Notes: generated by a model not told the origin, from the letters alone. Shown: positions 1-8,279, numbered from the stretch's first letter. The stretch: DNA of 42,047 bases from Chloroflexota bacterium (GCA_022564545.1 JADFLG010000009.1:1-42047); one strand, 5' to 3'. Made by a program: numbers and translations.

Positions 1-1257
1 ATCGTCTCCGTCATGGTGCTCAAAGAGGGGTGGGATGTTCGCAATGTCACGACAATCGTTGGACTGCGAGCGTATTCCGCGAAGAGCAATATCCTGCCGG
101 AACAGACCCTGGGTCGTGGCCTCCGGAAAATGTATCCCGGTGAGGTGGAAGAATACGTCAGCGTAGTTGGCACGGACGCTTTCATGGAGTTTGTAGAGTC
201 GATTCAGGCCGAGGGCGTGGAGCTTGAACGCAAGCCCATGGGCGAAGGTTCAAAACCGAATGCTCCACTTGTTATCGAAGTCGATAACGAGAATCCCGAC
301 AAGGATTTGGATGCGCTCGACATTGAGATTCCGATCTTATCGCCACGCATTTACCGCGAGTACAAGAATCTAGTAAACCTCGACGTGACTAAACTCGACC
401 ACCAGACCGTCGCTTACCTGAATTTCACCGAAGAGGAACAGCGAGAAATTGTCTTCAAGGACATCACTACCGGTGAGGTGACGCACACAACTGTGCTTGA
501 TAGCGCCGGCATGGCTGATTATCGAAATGTGCTCGGCTACTTCACGCAGACGATCATGAAGGAGCTACGGCTCGTCAGCGGTTATGACGTGCTTTACGGG
601 AAGGTCAAGACCTTCACACAGGAACACCTGTTCGATCGACCGGTGCAACTTGATGACTCGAATACCTTGCGTAACCTGTCGGAGATTGCGGCCACCAAAA
701 CGCTGATCGAAACGCTCAAAAAAGGTATCAATGCGCTTACCGTGCAAGACAGGGGCGGCGCCGAAATCCGTGACACGATCAAACTGCGCCAGGTACGCCC
801 ATTCGTCGCGAAAGATCAGGCTTATATCGTCCCGAAGAAGAGCGTATTCAACCGCATTATCGGTGATAGCCGCTTGGAGTTGCTTTTTGCAAATTTCCTT
901 GAGGATTGCGGTGATGAGATCGTTTCATACGCGAAAAATTACTTCGCGGTGCAGTTCAAGCTGGACTATGTGAACGCCGATGGAAACATCTCAAACTACT
1001 ATCCAGACTTTATCATCAAGAAAAATGACTCCGAGACTTTCATCGTGGAGACGAAGGGTCTTGAAGATCTTGATGTTCCCTTGAAACTTCGGCGGCTCAA
1101 ACAATGGTGTGAAGATATAAATCACGCCCAAAGCGATGTGACCTATGATTTCATCTACGTTGATGAAGACAGCTTTAAGAAATATTCGCCAAAGTCTTTC
1201 TCTGATCTAACTGCAAGCTTCCTTGAGTACAAAGGTGAATCGGTTGGGGTGACCTGA
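1..1257 (+). CDS. Type III restriction endonuclease subunit R, 3' part (5' end outside window)
   Basis: The reading frame is open from the first base, so this is the C-terminal part of a longer protein. It begins in the second helicase lobe: motif V-like LKEGWDVRNV is followed by motif VI QTLGRGLRKM, the usual order in DEAD/DEAH-type Res subunits. The C-terminal part carries a PD-(D/E)xK-type nuclease signature, YPDF (Asp codon at 1006-1008) and then VETKG (codons 1048-1059), so both translocation and cleavage modules appear present. In the family this subunit cleaves DNA together with a Mod methyltransferase; the Mod gene should lie upstream of the window. It is followed 22 bp later by the end of a gene on the opposite strand. 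The family call is sound; the exact subtype (type III Res or a related DEAD-helicase/nuclease) cannot be fixed without the N-terminus. Confidence 0.85.
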   Translation: MVSVMVLKEGWDVRNVTTIVGLRAYSAKSNILPEQTLGRGLRKMYPGEVEEYVSVVGTDAFMEFVESIQAEGVELERKPMGEGSKPNAPLVIEVDNENPDKDLDALDIEIPILSPRIYREYKNLVNLDVTKLDHQTVAYLNFTEEEQREIVFKDITTGEVTHTTVLDSAGMADYRNVLGYFTQTIMKELRLVSGYDVLYGKVKTFTQEHLFDRPVQLDDSNTLRNLSEIAATKTLIETLKKGINALTVQDRGGAEIRDTIKLRQVRPFVAKDQAYIVPKKSVFNRIIGDSRLELLFANFLEDCGDEIVSYAKNYFAVQFKLDYVNADGNISNYYPDFIIKKNDSETFIVETKGLEDLDVPLKLRRLKQWCEDINHAQSDVTYDFIYVDEDSFKKYSPKSFSDLTASFLEYKGESVGVT

Positions 1258-1279
1258 TTCCTGGAAGCCGATTCCACTA

Positions 1280-1747
1280 TCACTTCCGCTTCTTCTGCGG
1301 GCGTTCGGCTTCGAACTGTTCGTGCGGCGGCACGTCTTCGCCGATGATGTAGAGCCAGACATAGGCGCCCATATCGCCCAGGAACTTGAACTGTTTCCTG
1401 AGATCTCTCACGAGGTCCCAGAAACTGTCGTGCGACCTGAGGTATTTCTGGAACGTGCCGTACTCTTCGTCGAGCTCTATCATTCGGCGTGCATTATCGG
1501 TTATCGCCTGCAGCTTCCTCCGGTTGCGAATGACCCTCGTATCGTCGGCCAGCGCATCGACGGCCATCTCGTCCATCGCGGCAACGGCGCCAATCTGGAA
1601 ATCGTGAAACGCCTCCCTGGTTGTGGGCCACTTCGATTCGACAACCTTCCACGACATGCCGCTCTGAAAGACCGACTTGCTCATGATCTCCAGGTAATCG
1701 TCCAGATTCTTCGGCACTATCTTTTTGGGAGCTTCGGTGACCGGCAT
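1280..1747 (-). CDS. DNA-3-methyladenine glycosylase I (Tag)-like protein, short form
   Basis: A 155-aa protein that I align by eye with the Tag family: an N-terminal block ending QSGMSW, a central block ending ITDNAR, and a C-terminal FKFLGDMGAYVWLY block matching the conserved FKFVG region. Tag removes 3-methyladenine from DNA. The start at 1747 is chosen because AAAGGAA precedes it; a longer frame to 1837 has no better site. Two things are unusual. The residue eight before the conserved SW Trp is Ser, where E. coli Tag has its catalytic Glu38. The N-terminal and C-terminal Cys/His zinc ligands of E. coli Tag are also missing. It could therefore be a non-catalytic or divergent relative. It runs divergently from the serine hydrolase downstream and convergently with the restriction gene. 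Confidence 0.7.
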   Translation of the reverse strand: MPVTEAPKKIVPKNLDDYLEIMSKSVFQSGMSWKVVESKWPTTREAFHDFQIGAVAAMDEMAVDALADDTRVIRNRRKLQAITDNARRMIELDEEYGTFQKYLRSHDSFWDLVRDLRKQFKFLGDMGAYVWLYIIGEDVPPHEQFEAERPQKKRK

Positions 1748-1905
1748 AGCATTTCCTTTCAGGTCCCCGTTTGAATTGCCTGGAATTGACCACTTCTGGC
1801 AAATCCAGGATTCTCCGGATCCCAGTTCAATCCGCAATCACGCCTGAAAATGCGAAGATTACTCTGTTCAAGTGCTGTTCACTAACTCGCAACGACCGGC
1901 CACCA

Positions 1906-4098
1906 ATGATCCAGACCTCAATAGCGCCAGATATCAAGATTATCGAGAACGAGTTTAATCGGCAGATCGCCGACGGAATGCATTCGTGCGCGACTCTCGC
2001 CGTGTTCAGGGGCGGCAAGCAGGTTGTCGATATCACGCGGGGTGCACGGCACGCCCGACCGCTGTTCAGAGTGTTCTCAATGGGCAAGCCGCTGGCCGCA
2101 GCAGTGTTATGGCGCTACAGGGCACGCGGACACTTCGACTGGGACACCCCGGTTGCAGAGTTCTGGCCGGAGTTCGGAACGCGGGGCAAGTCGAGGATCA
2201 CGATCGCCCACGTCCTGTCACACACTGCCGGATTGCCGTCGCACTTCCACATCCCTGTTGACGACTACACCGACTGGGGCCGTGTCATATCCCATATCGA
2301 GGACATGACGCCTGAAACCGAGCCCGGGTCGACCGTCCACTATCACTCCAGGACTTTCGGCTGGCTGGTCGGCGAGATCGTGGCCCGGGTTTCAGGCCTT
2401 TCGTTCGACGAGGCGTTCGCGCGCGAGGTCACGCTCCCACTCGGGCTCAAGAACACGTCGTTTACTGTTGAACCCGCCGACTTCGGCAGGGTTGTGCCGC
2501 TCGAGGTTGCCGACGATTGGGAAGACAAGAACTTCGCCGCCGAAATGAACGTAGCGCTCCACCACCAGGTGATGCTGCCGTCGGGCTCTCTCATAACGAC
2601 CGCCCACGACGTTGCGAAGTTCTACTCGGCAATTTCGGGCCACGGCAAGATAAACGGAGTCCCCTGGCTGCCCGAAGAAATCATCGAACAGGTGACCACG
2701 GTGCGGGCAGAAGGCCCCGATGCCGCTTCAGGCAACTACTCACGCATAGGACTTGGCGTCCGCCTTCCATCCACGCCACCCAACCAGTATGCAAGCGCCA
2801 ACGACCACGATACGGCCGGTCATGGCGGAATGGGCACATGCTCGGGATGGGCCAGCCTGACCGGCAACGTTTCAGTCGCTTACATCACGAACCGTTTTCA
2901 GCTTGAAGAACCGAATAAGCGGCGGCTTCATGGAATGTCGCTGGCGGTGAGGAAATCGCTCGGCATAGCGTCAACTCCGCTGGCAGCACCGTCAGAACCC
3001 TCGGTAGGGGGCAGGCAGCAGTCAAACAAGCAGGGCAGCCCGGACCGGGTCCAACGATCATGGCCGGGCGAAGACTGGCAGGTTGCCGAACCGGAGGAAC
3101 TTGGATTTGACCGTGACAGACTGGCCGGGGCTGCAAGATTTCAGGCCGAAGATGCCGACGGCAAGCCTTACAGAATCCTGGTCGCCCGCCAGGGGGAAAT
3201 AGCTGCCGAATGGAATTTTCGCGTCGATCCGCTCGAAAAGGCCAGGCAGGCATCCGCTTCCAAGTCGACTTTTTCGTGCGTCCTCGGAATCGCGGTGCAA
3301 GAAGGGGTGATCGCCTCTGAAAACGACCGGGTTGCCGACTACTACCCGGAAATGCTCGATATCGCACCCGGCCAGGGACCCAAAGAGGGCCGACATGCCT
3401 TTCCCGAGAACGACGGCATCACGTTCCGTCAGCTCATCGGCAACACGTCGGGATACATGAAGCCCGGCGAAGCTCCCGGCAGGGTGTTCAACTACCAGAC
3501 ATTCGGGATGAACGTCCTGACCCACGCCGTCGCATCGGCCTACAACCTCTACAAGACCTCTGAGCCGGAACGCGGCGCTGGCTTCGGGACACTCACCGAG
3601 TGGAAAGTACGAAATCCCATCGGGGCCACGTGGTCATGGGAGTACAAAAACTTCGACCTGCCCCCCGAGGCCCGGACCGACGTTTTCGGATATTTCACCG
3701 GGTACCGGATGGCCCCGCGCGACATGGCGCGCCTCGGCTGGCTCTGGCTGAACCGCGGCAACTGGAACGGCACCCAGGTGGTGCCCTCCGATTGGATCGA
3801 CAAAGCGACGAACGTCTCGTCTGAAATCCTCGAAAACGAACCGGAAGAGCGCCATGTCTACGGCCTCGGGTTCTGGTGCAACGACCGGGGACAAATATGG
3901 CCCGATCTCCCGCGGGATTCGTTCGCAGCAAGCGGCGCGGGCAATCAGCACACCTGGGTTTGCCCGAGCCTCGATCTTGTCGTAGTCCAGTCGCCCGGCA
4001 CGTATCCATCACGAGGTGCCTTCGATTCGCCCGAGCAGGTCGGGTTCCGCAGGGCAATGCAGGGCCTTCTGGGCAGAATCGCCGAATCTGTCACGTGA
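1906..4098 (+). CDS. Serine hydrolase with two tandem beta-lactamase/class C-type domains
   Basis: A 730-aa protein made of two consecutive beta-lactamase-superfamily domains (PF00144 type). Domain 1 (about residues 10-350) has an SxxK motif SMGK at 58-61, a Tyr motif YHS at 146-148 and an HGG motif at 306-308. A polar linker rich in Ser, Pro and Gln (about 356-388) leads to domain 2 (about 395-725), which has SASK at 450-453 and YQT at 530-532. No signal peptide is visible, so a cytoplasmic esterase or amidase seems likelier than an exported penicillin-interacting enzyme, but the substrate cannot be inferred. The ATG at 1906 is preferred; the frame stays open to 1771 without a recognisable domain. 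Ribosome-binding sequence is weak at either position. The gene stands alone on the plus strand. Confidence 0.85.
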   Translation: MIQTSIAPDIKIIENEFNRQIADGMHSCATLAVFRGGKQVVDITRGARHARPLFRVFSMGKPLAAAVLWRYRARGHFDWDTPVAEFWPEFGTRGKSRITIAHVLSHTAGLPSHFHIPVDDYTDWGRVISHIEDMTPETEPGSTVHYHSRTFGWLVGEIVARVSGLSFDEAFAREVTLPLGLKNTSFTVEPADFGRVVPLEVADDWEDKNFAAEMNVALHHQVMLPSGSLITTAHDVAKFYSAISGHGKINGVPWLPEEIIEQVTTVRAEGPDAASGNYSRIGLGVRLPSTPPNQYASANDHDTAGHGGMGTCSGWASLTGNVSVAYITNRFQLEEPNKRRLHGMSLAVRKSLGIASTPLAAPSEPSVGGRQQSNKQGSPDRVQRSWPGEDWQVAEPEELGFDRDRLAGAARFQAEDADGKPYRILVARQGEIAAEWNFRVDPLEKARQASASKSTFSCVLGIAVQEGVIASENDRVADYYPEMLDIAPGQGPKEGRHAFPENDGITFRQLIGNTSGYMKPGEAPGRVFNYQTFGMNVLTHAVASAYNLYKTSEPERGAGFGTLTEWKVRNPIGATWSWEYKNFDLPPEARTDVFGYFTGYRMAPRDMARLGWLWLNRGNWNGTQVVPSDWIDKATNVSSEILENEPEERHVYGLGFWCNDRGQIWPDLPRDSFAASGAGNQHTWVCPSLDLVVVQSPGTYPSRGAFDSPEQVGFRRAMQGLLGRIAESVT

Positions 4099-4164
4099 CG
4101 GTTCCGGCAGCGACACAGATCAACGCGAAAACCGTTCGCAGGCACATCTCGAACCAATCACGGG

Positions 4165-4192
4165 TTACTGGTAAGCTGCGGGGCATTAACTA
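4165..4192 (+). promoter_or_regulatory. Candidate sigma-70-type promoter for the nucleotidyltransferase gene
   Basis: TTACTG at 4165-4170 and TAACTA at 4187-4192 are separated by 16 bp. The spacing is good and each box has a moderate match to consensus. It sits about 50 bp before the ATG at 4245 with the 15-bp tandem repeats in between. Confidence 0.35.
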
Positions 4193-4236
4193 AGTTCGCG
4201 CCCGACAAGATCGCACCAGGCAAGTTGGCGCCCGAG
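4192..4236. repeat. Three tandem 15-bp repeats in the 5' leader
   Basis: Three adjoining 15-bp units start at 4192, 4207 and 4222. The first and third are AAGTTCGCGCCCGAC and AAGTTGGCGCCCGAG; the middle one, AAGATCGCACCAGGC, is more diverged. They lie between the candidate -10 box and the ATG at 4245. Read on the minus strand they spell SGANL-PGAIL-SGANL, the signature of pentapeptide-repeat coding DNA, but no convincing minus-strand gene surrounds them. Confidence 0.75.
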
Positions 4237-4244
4237 GACAATAA

Positions 4245-4964
4245 ATGAATGATCCATTCTTTGCGCTGAGCATCGCGGGGGGACGAGGCGAGAGGCTGCG
4301 CCCCCTGACCGACAACCGCCCGAAGCCAATGGTCGAAATCAACGGCAAACCGATCATCGGCTACCAGGTCGACTGGATGAGGGCACAGGGAGTCACCGAC
4401 GTGGTGTTCCTGTGCGGCTACATGGGTGAGATGATCCAGGACTACTTCGGAGATGGAACGGAGCACGGAATCACGGCCCATTATTCGTTTGAAGAATCTC
4501 CGCTCGGTAGGGGCGGTGCGATCAAGCAGGGCCTGTCACTGGTCCCCAAAGACGCCAGGTATGTTCTGGTCGCCAACGGGGACGTGATCACAAACCAGCC
4601 GCTTGCTCCGATCGCCGAGCTGCACGAGAAGACCGGGGCGATGGGAACGATGATGCTGGTCCCGTACCCGAATCAGTACGGGGTGGTGGAATCGGACGAT
4701 CAAAACGTTGTGACTCGGTTCATAGAAAAGGGCAGCCTCCCGTTCTGGATCAACGCTGGCGTGTACCTGTTCGACCGTCAGATCGAATCGCTGCTTCCGG
4801 ATATTGGCGATCACGAAACGACCACGTTTCAGGATCTTGCAAAACAGGGGCGTCTGGCCGCGTATCGCTCGGAAATGGCATGGACCAGCATAGAGAGCGC
4901 GAAGGACCTCAGCGATATAACCAACCAGATTCGTGAGGGCCGGCTGACGCTGGCCGAGTCTTAG
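4245..4964 (+). CDS. Nucleotidyltransferase (sugar-1-phosphate NTP transferase family)
   Basis: A 239-aa single-domain enzyme. The N-terminal loop contains AGGRGERLRPLT, the GGxGxRLxPLT nucleotide-binding motif, followed by KPM with the conserved Lys. An ANGD motif near residue 110 should hold the metal-binding Asp, and a WINAG-type motif follows later. Such enzymes couple a sugar phosphate to an NTP to give an NDP-sugar. The protein is shorter than GlmU or bacterial RfbA-type enzymes with C-terminal extensions and lacks a left-handed beta-helix, so it looks like a bare transferase domain. The sugar and base cannot be told from the sequence. No partner gene is adjacent; the convergent gene downstream encodes a CBS protein. 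Confidence 0.85.
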   Translation: MNDPFFALSIAGGRGERLRPLTDNRPKPMVEINGKPIIGYQVDWMRAQGVTDVVFLCGYMGEMIQDYFGDGTEHGITAHYSFEESPLGRGGAIKQGLSLVPKDARYVLVANGDVITNQPLAPIAELHEKTGAMGTMMLVPYPNQYGVVESDDQNVVTRFIEKGSLPFWINAGVYLFDRQIESLLPDIGDHETTTFQDLAKQGRLAAYRSEMAWTSIESAKDLSDITNQIREGRLTLAES

Positions 4965-4977
4965 ACACTGTCTCAAA

Positions 4978-5002
4978 ACCCCTTCTCCCCGAGGAGAGGG
5001 GT
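4978..5002 (-). terminator. Hairpin between convergent genes, probably an intrinsic terminator
   Basis: ACCCC(T)TCTCC pairs with GGAGAGGGGT around the loop CCGA, with one bulged T. On the minus strand the hairpin is followed by four U residues, which fits termination of the CBS gene; on the plus strand no U-run follows, so it may only stall or protect the upstream transcript. Confidence 0.5.
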
Positions 5003-5027
5003 CTCGTGCCCGGGACAGGGCCAGGTC

Positions 5028-5489
5028 CTAGTCAGACTCTGCGAACAACTTCAAAAGGTCGTGCCGCGAAATCATACCGACTGGTTCGCCGTCGACGAGC
5101 ACCGGTAAGTGGTGTACGCCGGAACCGATCATAAGTTTCGCTACATCGGCCAGGTGCGTGTCGGGGCCAACCGTTTTCATGTCCTTTTGCATTGCGTCGC
5201 CAATCAGCGTGTTGCGGGCGTCGCGAATGACTTCTTCGATGTTCTCAGGGTCGCCCAGCTCGCTGCCCAGGATGCGCAGCACTGACTGGCGAAGGTACGG
5301 CAGCACTGATTCTTCCGGCAGGTATCTCGACTCGGACAACAACCCGGCGAACTTGCCCTCGGCATCGATGACGACGAGCGAACCAATGTTTTTTTCGAGC
5401 ATTTGTGCAGCGGCTTCAGAAACGGGCCTGTCGGCGGCAATGGTCACCACCGGTGAGGTCATAATTTCGCTTGCCAGCGTGGTGCGCAT
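5028..5489 (-). CDS. Tandem CBS-domain protein
   Basis: A 153-aa protein consisting of two CBS motifs, about residues 6-60 (starting SEIMTSPVVTI and including GSLVVID) and about 95-150 (GDAMQKDMKTV to PVGMISRHDLLKL). A pair of CBS motifs forms a Bateman module that usually binds adenine nucleotides such as AMP, ATP or SAM and regulates a partner protein. No enzyme or channel domain is attached, so this is a stand-alone sensor whose partner is unknown. It is transcribed leftwards and ends just before the hairpin at 4978-5002. The segment between the two motifs, about 35 residues, is longer than in minimal CBS pairs. Confidence 0.85.
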   Translation of the reverse strand: MRTTLASEIMTSPVVTIAADRPVSEAAAQMLEKNIGSLVVIDAEGKFAGLLSESRYLPEESVLPYLRQSVLRILGSELGDPENIEEVIRDARNTLIGDAMQKDMKTVGPDTHLADVAKLMIGSGVHHLPVLVDGEPVGMISRHDLLKLFAESD

Positions 5490-5617
5490 AAATCCTCTCG
5501 TGTCCCGCGTTGAGCCCTGCGTCGGACCACATAATTTATGCAGACAACTATAACGCCGGGCGCTTTGGACAACAGGTAAAAATAAGTGGGGCCCCGGTAC
5601 AACCAGGCGAGTTGCGA

Positions 5618-6286
5618 TCAGGCAGGCTGAAGGGCCAGCGCCTGGCGTGCGAACCGGGCAACCTTGATGGACGCTACCGCGATGTTCTCCGAACTGGTAT
5701 CCACGGTAATGTCGTACAGGTCAGGGTCGTCGGGTCGTGCGCCATGTACGTCGCCGAAGTACTCTCGCTGAAGCTTTTCACGTCGTCCGATAGCCTGTTC
5801 AGCGTCCGCCACCGACTTCAGCCCCTCGCGCTTCATTACTCGCTGCACGCGGTCGTCCCACGTTGCGAAGACCCCGACCTTCAGCGCCGTCCGGTCTCCC
5901 GCCTCGAGACACCCTGCCCGGTGCACCAGGACCGCCCTGCCGAGTTCAAACAGACTATCAACGCTCAGGGTCTCAGATTCCGAGGAGGCTGTAACGTGGG
6001 CAATCGTCGGGCCTTCACTGTCCCACGTAAGTGGAAGAAGAAGTTCCTGCGGCACATTGAAATATGGGTCGCCGGCCGCGTTTCCAAGAGCAAATCCTGA
6101 AACGGCACGCTCAACCAGCGTCCAGAACCGGTCGACAAATCCTACGGGTGCACCTTCATTGGCCTTGAGCACGGCCCGTGGCAGGGCAAGCCGGTCGACA
6201 TAGTCGAAGTCGAACATCCGCGCCACACGCCTGCCCAGTTCGGGGGCCCCGGCGCCAATCTGTCCATCAACCGTGATTACCGACAT
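5618..6286 (-). CDS. Cytidylate kinase-like family protein
   Basis: A 222-aa protein of the cytidylate kinase-like family (PF13189 type). It opens MSVITVDGQIGAGAPELGRR, where GQIGAGAPELG replaces the P-loop of true Cmk, followed by the FDYVDR motif typical of this group. True Cmk phosphorylates CMP; members of this family are often unassigned. The start at 6286 is chosen because it lies one base after the stop of the TetR gene (TGA-A-ATG), which implies translational coupling; the frame can be extended upstream only by overlapping that gene. The C-terminal half has REYFGDVHG and DLYDITVDT motifs as in the family. Co-expression with a regulator suggests a role in a controlled process rather than housekeeping nucleotide salvage; that is inference. 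Confidence 0.75.
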   Translation of the reverse strand: MSVITVDGQIGAGAPELGRRVARMFDFDYVDRLALPRAVLKANEGAPVGFVDRFWTLVERAVSGFALGNAAGDPYFNVPQELLLPLTWDSEGPTIAHVTASSESETLSVDSLFELGRAVLVHRAGCLEAGDRTALKVGVFATWDDRVQRVMKREGLKSVADAEQAIGRREKLQREYFGDVHGARPDDPDLYDITVDTSSENIAVASIKVARFARQALALQPA

Positions 6287-6287
6287 T

Positions 6288-6932
6288 TCAATCACCCTTG
6301 CTCTCTTTCGAGTGCCGGTCGGCGTCCTCATCCGAAAACTCCAGCGAGGTCCTGAAAAGCTGCCACATTGAAACCGCATTCTCGCCCAACGGGTGTGCCG
6401 ATGGGTCGAACAACCACCTCGTGACCGCCGACTGGATCATTCCAAAGAAGATCATTGCCGCCGCACCGGGCGAAACGGTCCGGTCAATCTCTTCCCTTTC
6501 GATTCCCTGCGAGATGATCTCGGATACCAGCGAAAGGTACTTTTCCACCAGACGACGACCGGCGGATCGCACCCGCGGCTGGTCGAACTGGGCAGCCTGG
6601 GCAACGACAACAAACGATATCCCCTGCCGGAGTTCGATATACGAAACGTGAAGCTGGAGTATGTGCTCCAGGCGCTCCAGCGCATGGCGGTCGGACCGGG
6701 TTGCACGAGAAATCGACTGGAACAGCGACTCTTCGACCTCCTGGAGAAGAAGCAGGATGACCTCTTCTTTTGAGGCGACGTGCCGGTATATCGCTGCCTC
6801 GGTCACCCCGACCTTTGACGCCACTGCCCGAATGGTCAGCGCGTCGACACCGCCGCTCGCGATCAGTTCGCGCGCCGCCTCAACGATCTGTTGCTGACGT
6901 GTCTGGTGGTCTAGTCGGATGCGAGTCGCCAT
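6288..6932 (-). CDS. TetR/AcrR family transcriptional regulator
   Basis: A 214-aa protein with the typical TetR N-terminal helix-turn-helix at about residues 12-58: the block IVEAARELIASGG, then TIRAVASKVGVTEAAIYRHVASKEE. The C-terminal about 150 residues form a helical ligand-binding domain with no recognisable ligand signature. TetR proteins normally repress their own promoter and neighbouring genes until a small ligand binds. The next gene in the same direction, a cytidylate kinase-like gene, starts one base after this stop, so the two are one operon. A dyad at 6967-6988 lies 35 bp before the start and may be its operator. Confidence 0.92.
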   Translation of the reverse strand: MATRIRLDHQTRQQQIVEAARELIASGGVDALTIRAVASKVGVTEAAIYRHVASKEEVILLLLQEVEESLFQSISRATRSDRHALERLEHILQLHVSYIELRQGISFVVVAQAAQFDQPRVRSAGRRLVEKYLSLVSEIISQGIEREEIDRTVSPGAAAMIFFGMIQSAVTRWLFDPSAHPLGENAVSMWQLFRTSLEFSDEDADRHSKESKGD

Positions 6933-6966
6933 GGCGTTGAACCAATCAACCTGCGGTTGGTGCGTA

Positions 6967-6988
6967 TATGTTAGTCATCGTTCACATA
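6967..6988. promoter_or_regulatory. Candidate TetR operator (inverted repeat)
   Basis: TATGT at 6967-6971 and ACATA at 6984-6988 form an inverted repeat with a 12-bp spacer, 35-56 bp before the TetR start. Position and size suit an autoregulatory site, but the arms are short. Confidence 0.35.
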
Positions 6989-7136
6989 CTTGGCAACTGA
7001 ACGACGACCGGCAGGTAGTACCACCGAACCGGGTATCGGGGGAACAGCGCACTCTCGTGGTTGCACCGCTGCTTCCGACGGCGAATACCGCCGAAGTTAT
7101 TATGTCCAGGCGTCTTCACAATCTGATCTAAACGCG

Positions 7137-7165
7137 AAGCGGCCCCGATTCAACCGGGGCCGCTT
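7137..7165 (-). terminator. Strong GC-rich hairpin after hflC, probable terminator
   Basis: An 11-bp perfect stem (AAGCGGCCCCG with CGGGGCCGCTT) closes a 7-nt loop at 7148-7154. It lies about 40 bp beyond the hflC stop on the minus strand. The following U-run is weak, so strength is uncertain. Confidence 0.6.
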
Positions 7166-7202
7166 GCGAAGTTCCAGAGTTCCCAGAGCTAAGAGTCAGG
7201 TC

Positions 7203-8279
7203 CTAAGAACCGTCACCGGGGTCTTGAAGGTACTTCAGCAGGTTGCTATCGGGGTCGAGTATGATCGTGGTCTGCGAATCCATGAACACCCTGTAGGCTT
7301 GGAGCGACCGCCGGAAAGCGTAAAACTCCGGGTTCTTGCCGAGCGATTCGGCGAGAATGTTGATCGCTTCCTGCTCAGCCTCACCACGCAGGAGCGCCGC
7401 CCGACCCTGTGCGGTCTCGAGAATGATGTTGATACGGCGATCGACATCAGCACGGATCTCGGAATCTCGCTGCGTACCTTCAGCACGCAACCCGCTGGCG
7501 ATCCGCTCACGCTCGGCTTCCATTCGTGAGAAGACGCTTGTTTCGATGTCGGGCGGGAAGTCCGCTCGCTTTATTCGTACATCGATGATTGTGATCCCCA
7601 GTGACTCCCGGACATTTATCGCATACGCAATGGAGAATCCTGCCAACTCTGGTGGATTCGGGTTCAATTCGAGAAGCGCCAGCTCGTTCGGGGTGGCGGC
7701 TCGTCCGGGTTCATCGTCGTCGGGGGTTTCGTCGATCGCGACCCTGACAAACGGATGAGACAGCGAAAGGTAGTCCTTGACATCAAGGAACTGAGAGAAC
7801 AGACCGGATCGTGAAATCTCGGACCAGTTACTGGCCGCGGTAACCCGGCGCATGATGTCTTCGCGTGTCTCCGCGATAACTTCGGACTGGAGATCGCGGG
7901 CAACTTCCTGCCGGAGTTGAGTATTGACGATATCGCTTACACGGGCATCAGCGCTCGCTTCATTTCTGAGGGCTTTGAAGAAGGTAAGCGGTTCAATGAT
8001 CTTGTACCGCGCATACGAGTCGATCACGAGGTTTCGCTTGTCTGCGGTCAGCATGGAAGCCGTAGTTACATCCACACGGAGCAGGCGTTTGTCGAACTTG
8101 GTCACCTCCTCGACGAACGGCGTCTTTACCTGGAGTCCCGGCGAGGTGTGCTGCCGCTTGAACTCCCCGAACCTGGTCACAATCGCCATTTGGGTTTCAT
8201 CGACCACAAACAGCGTCTGCGGAACCACTATCACGACCGCCACGATGATGATAATCAGCGGAATGGTGAGCTTGCTCAT
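7203..8279 (-). CDS. hflC: HflC, SPFH/prohibitin-family membrane protein
   Basis: A 358-aa protein with an N-terminal membrane anchor (about residues 4-22) followed by an SPFH domain: VDETQMAIVTRFGEF, then PGLQVKTPFVEEV. The late motif GITIIDVRIKRADFP is the HflC hallmark. In the family, HflK and HflC form a large membrane assembly that encloses and modulates FtsH protease. The ATG overlaps the hflK stop by one base (TAATG), so the pair is translationally coupled. The protein carries about 70 extra residues around positions 150-225, including an acidic stretch (DETPDDDEP), which is unusual because this part is normally a short helical segment. The C-terminus has a coiled-coil-like, Arg/Glu/Ala-rich stretch (about 255-320). 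Confidence 0.92.
   Translation of the reverse strand: MSKLTIPLIIIIVAVVIVVPQTLFVVDETQMAIVTRFGEFKRQHTSPGLQVKTPFVEEVTKFDKRLLRVDVTTASMLTADKRNLVIDSYARYKIIEPLTFFKALRNEASADARVSDIVNTQLRQEVARDLQSEVIAETREDIMRRVTAASNWSEISRSGLFSQFLDVKDYLSLSHPFVRVAIDETPDDDEPGRAATPNELALLELNPNPPELAGFSIAYAINVRESLGITIIDVRIKRADFPPDIETSVFSRMEAERERIASGLRAEGTQRDSEIRADVDRRINIILETAQGRAALLRGEAEQEAINILAESLGKNPEFYAFRRSLQAYRVFMDSQTTIILDPDSNLLKYLQDPGDGS

Noticed and set aside
4158-4481. 107-aa minus-strand frame ending in pentapeptide-like repeats
   Set aside because: Most of it is the antisense of the nucleotidyltransferase gene. Only the 45-bp repeat itself is unusual and it is reported as a DNA repeat.
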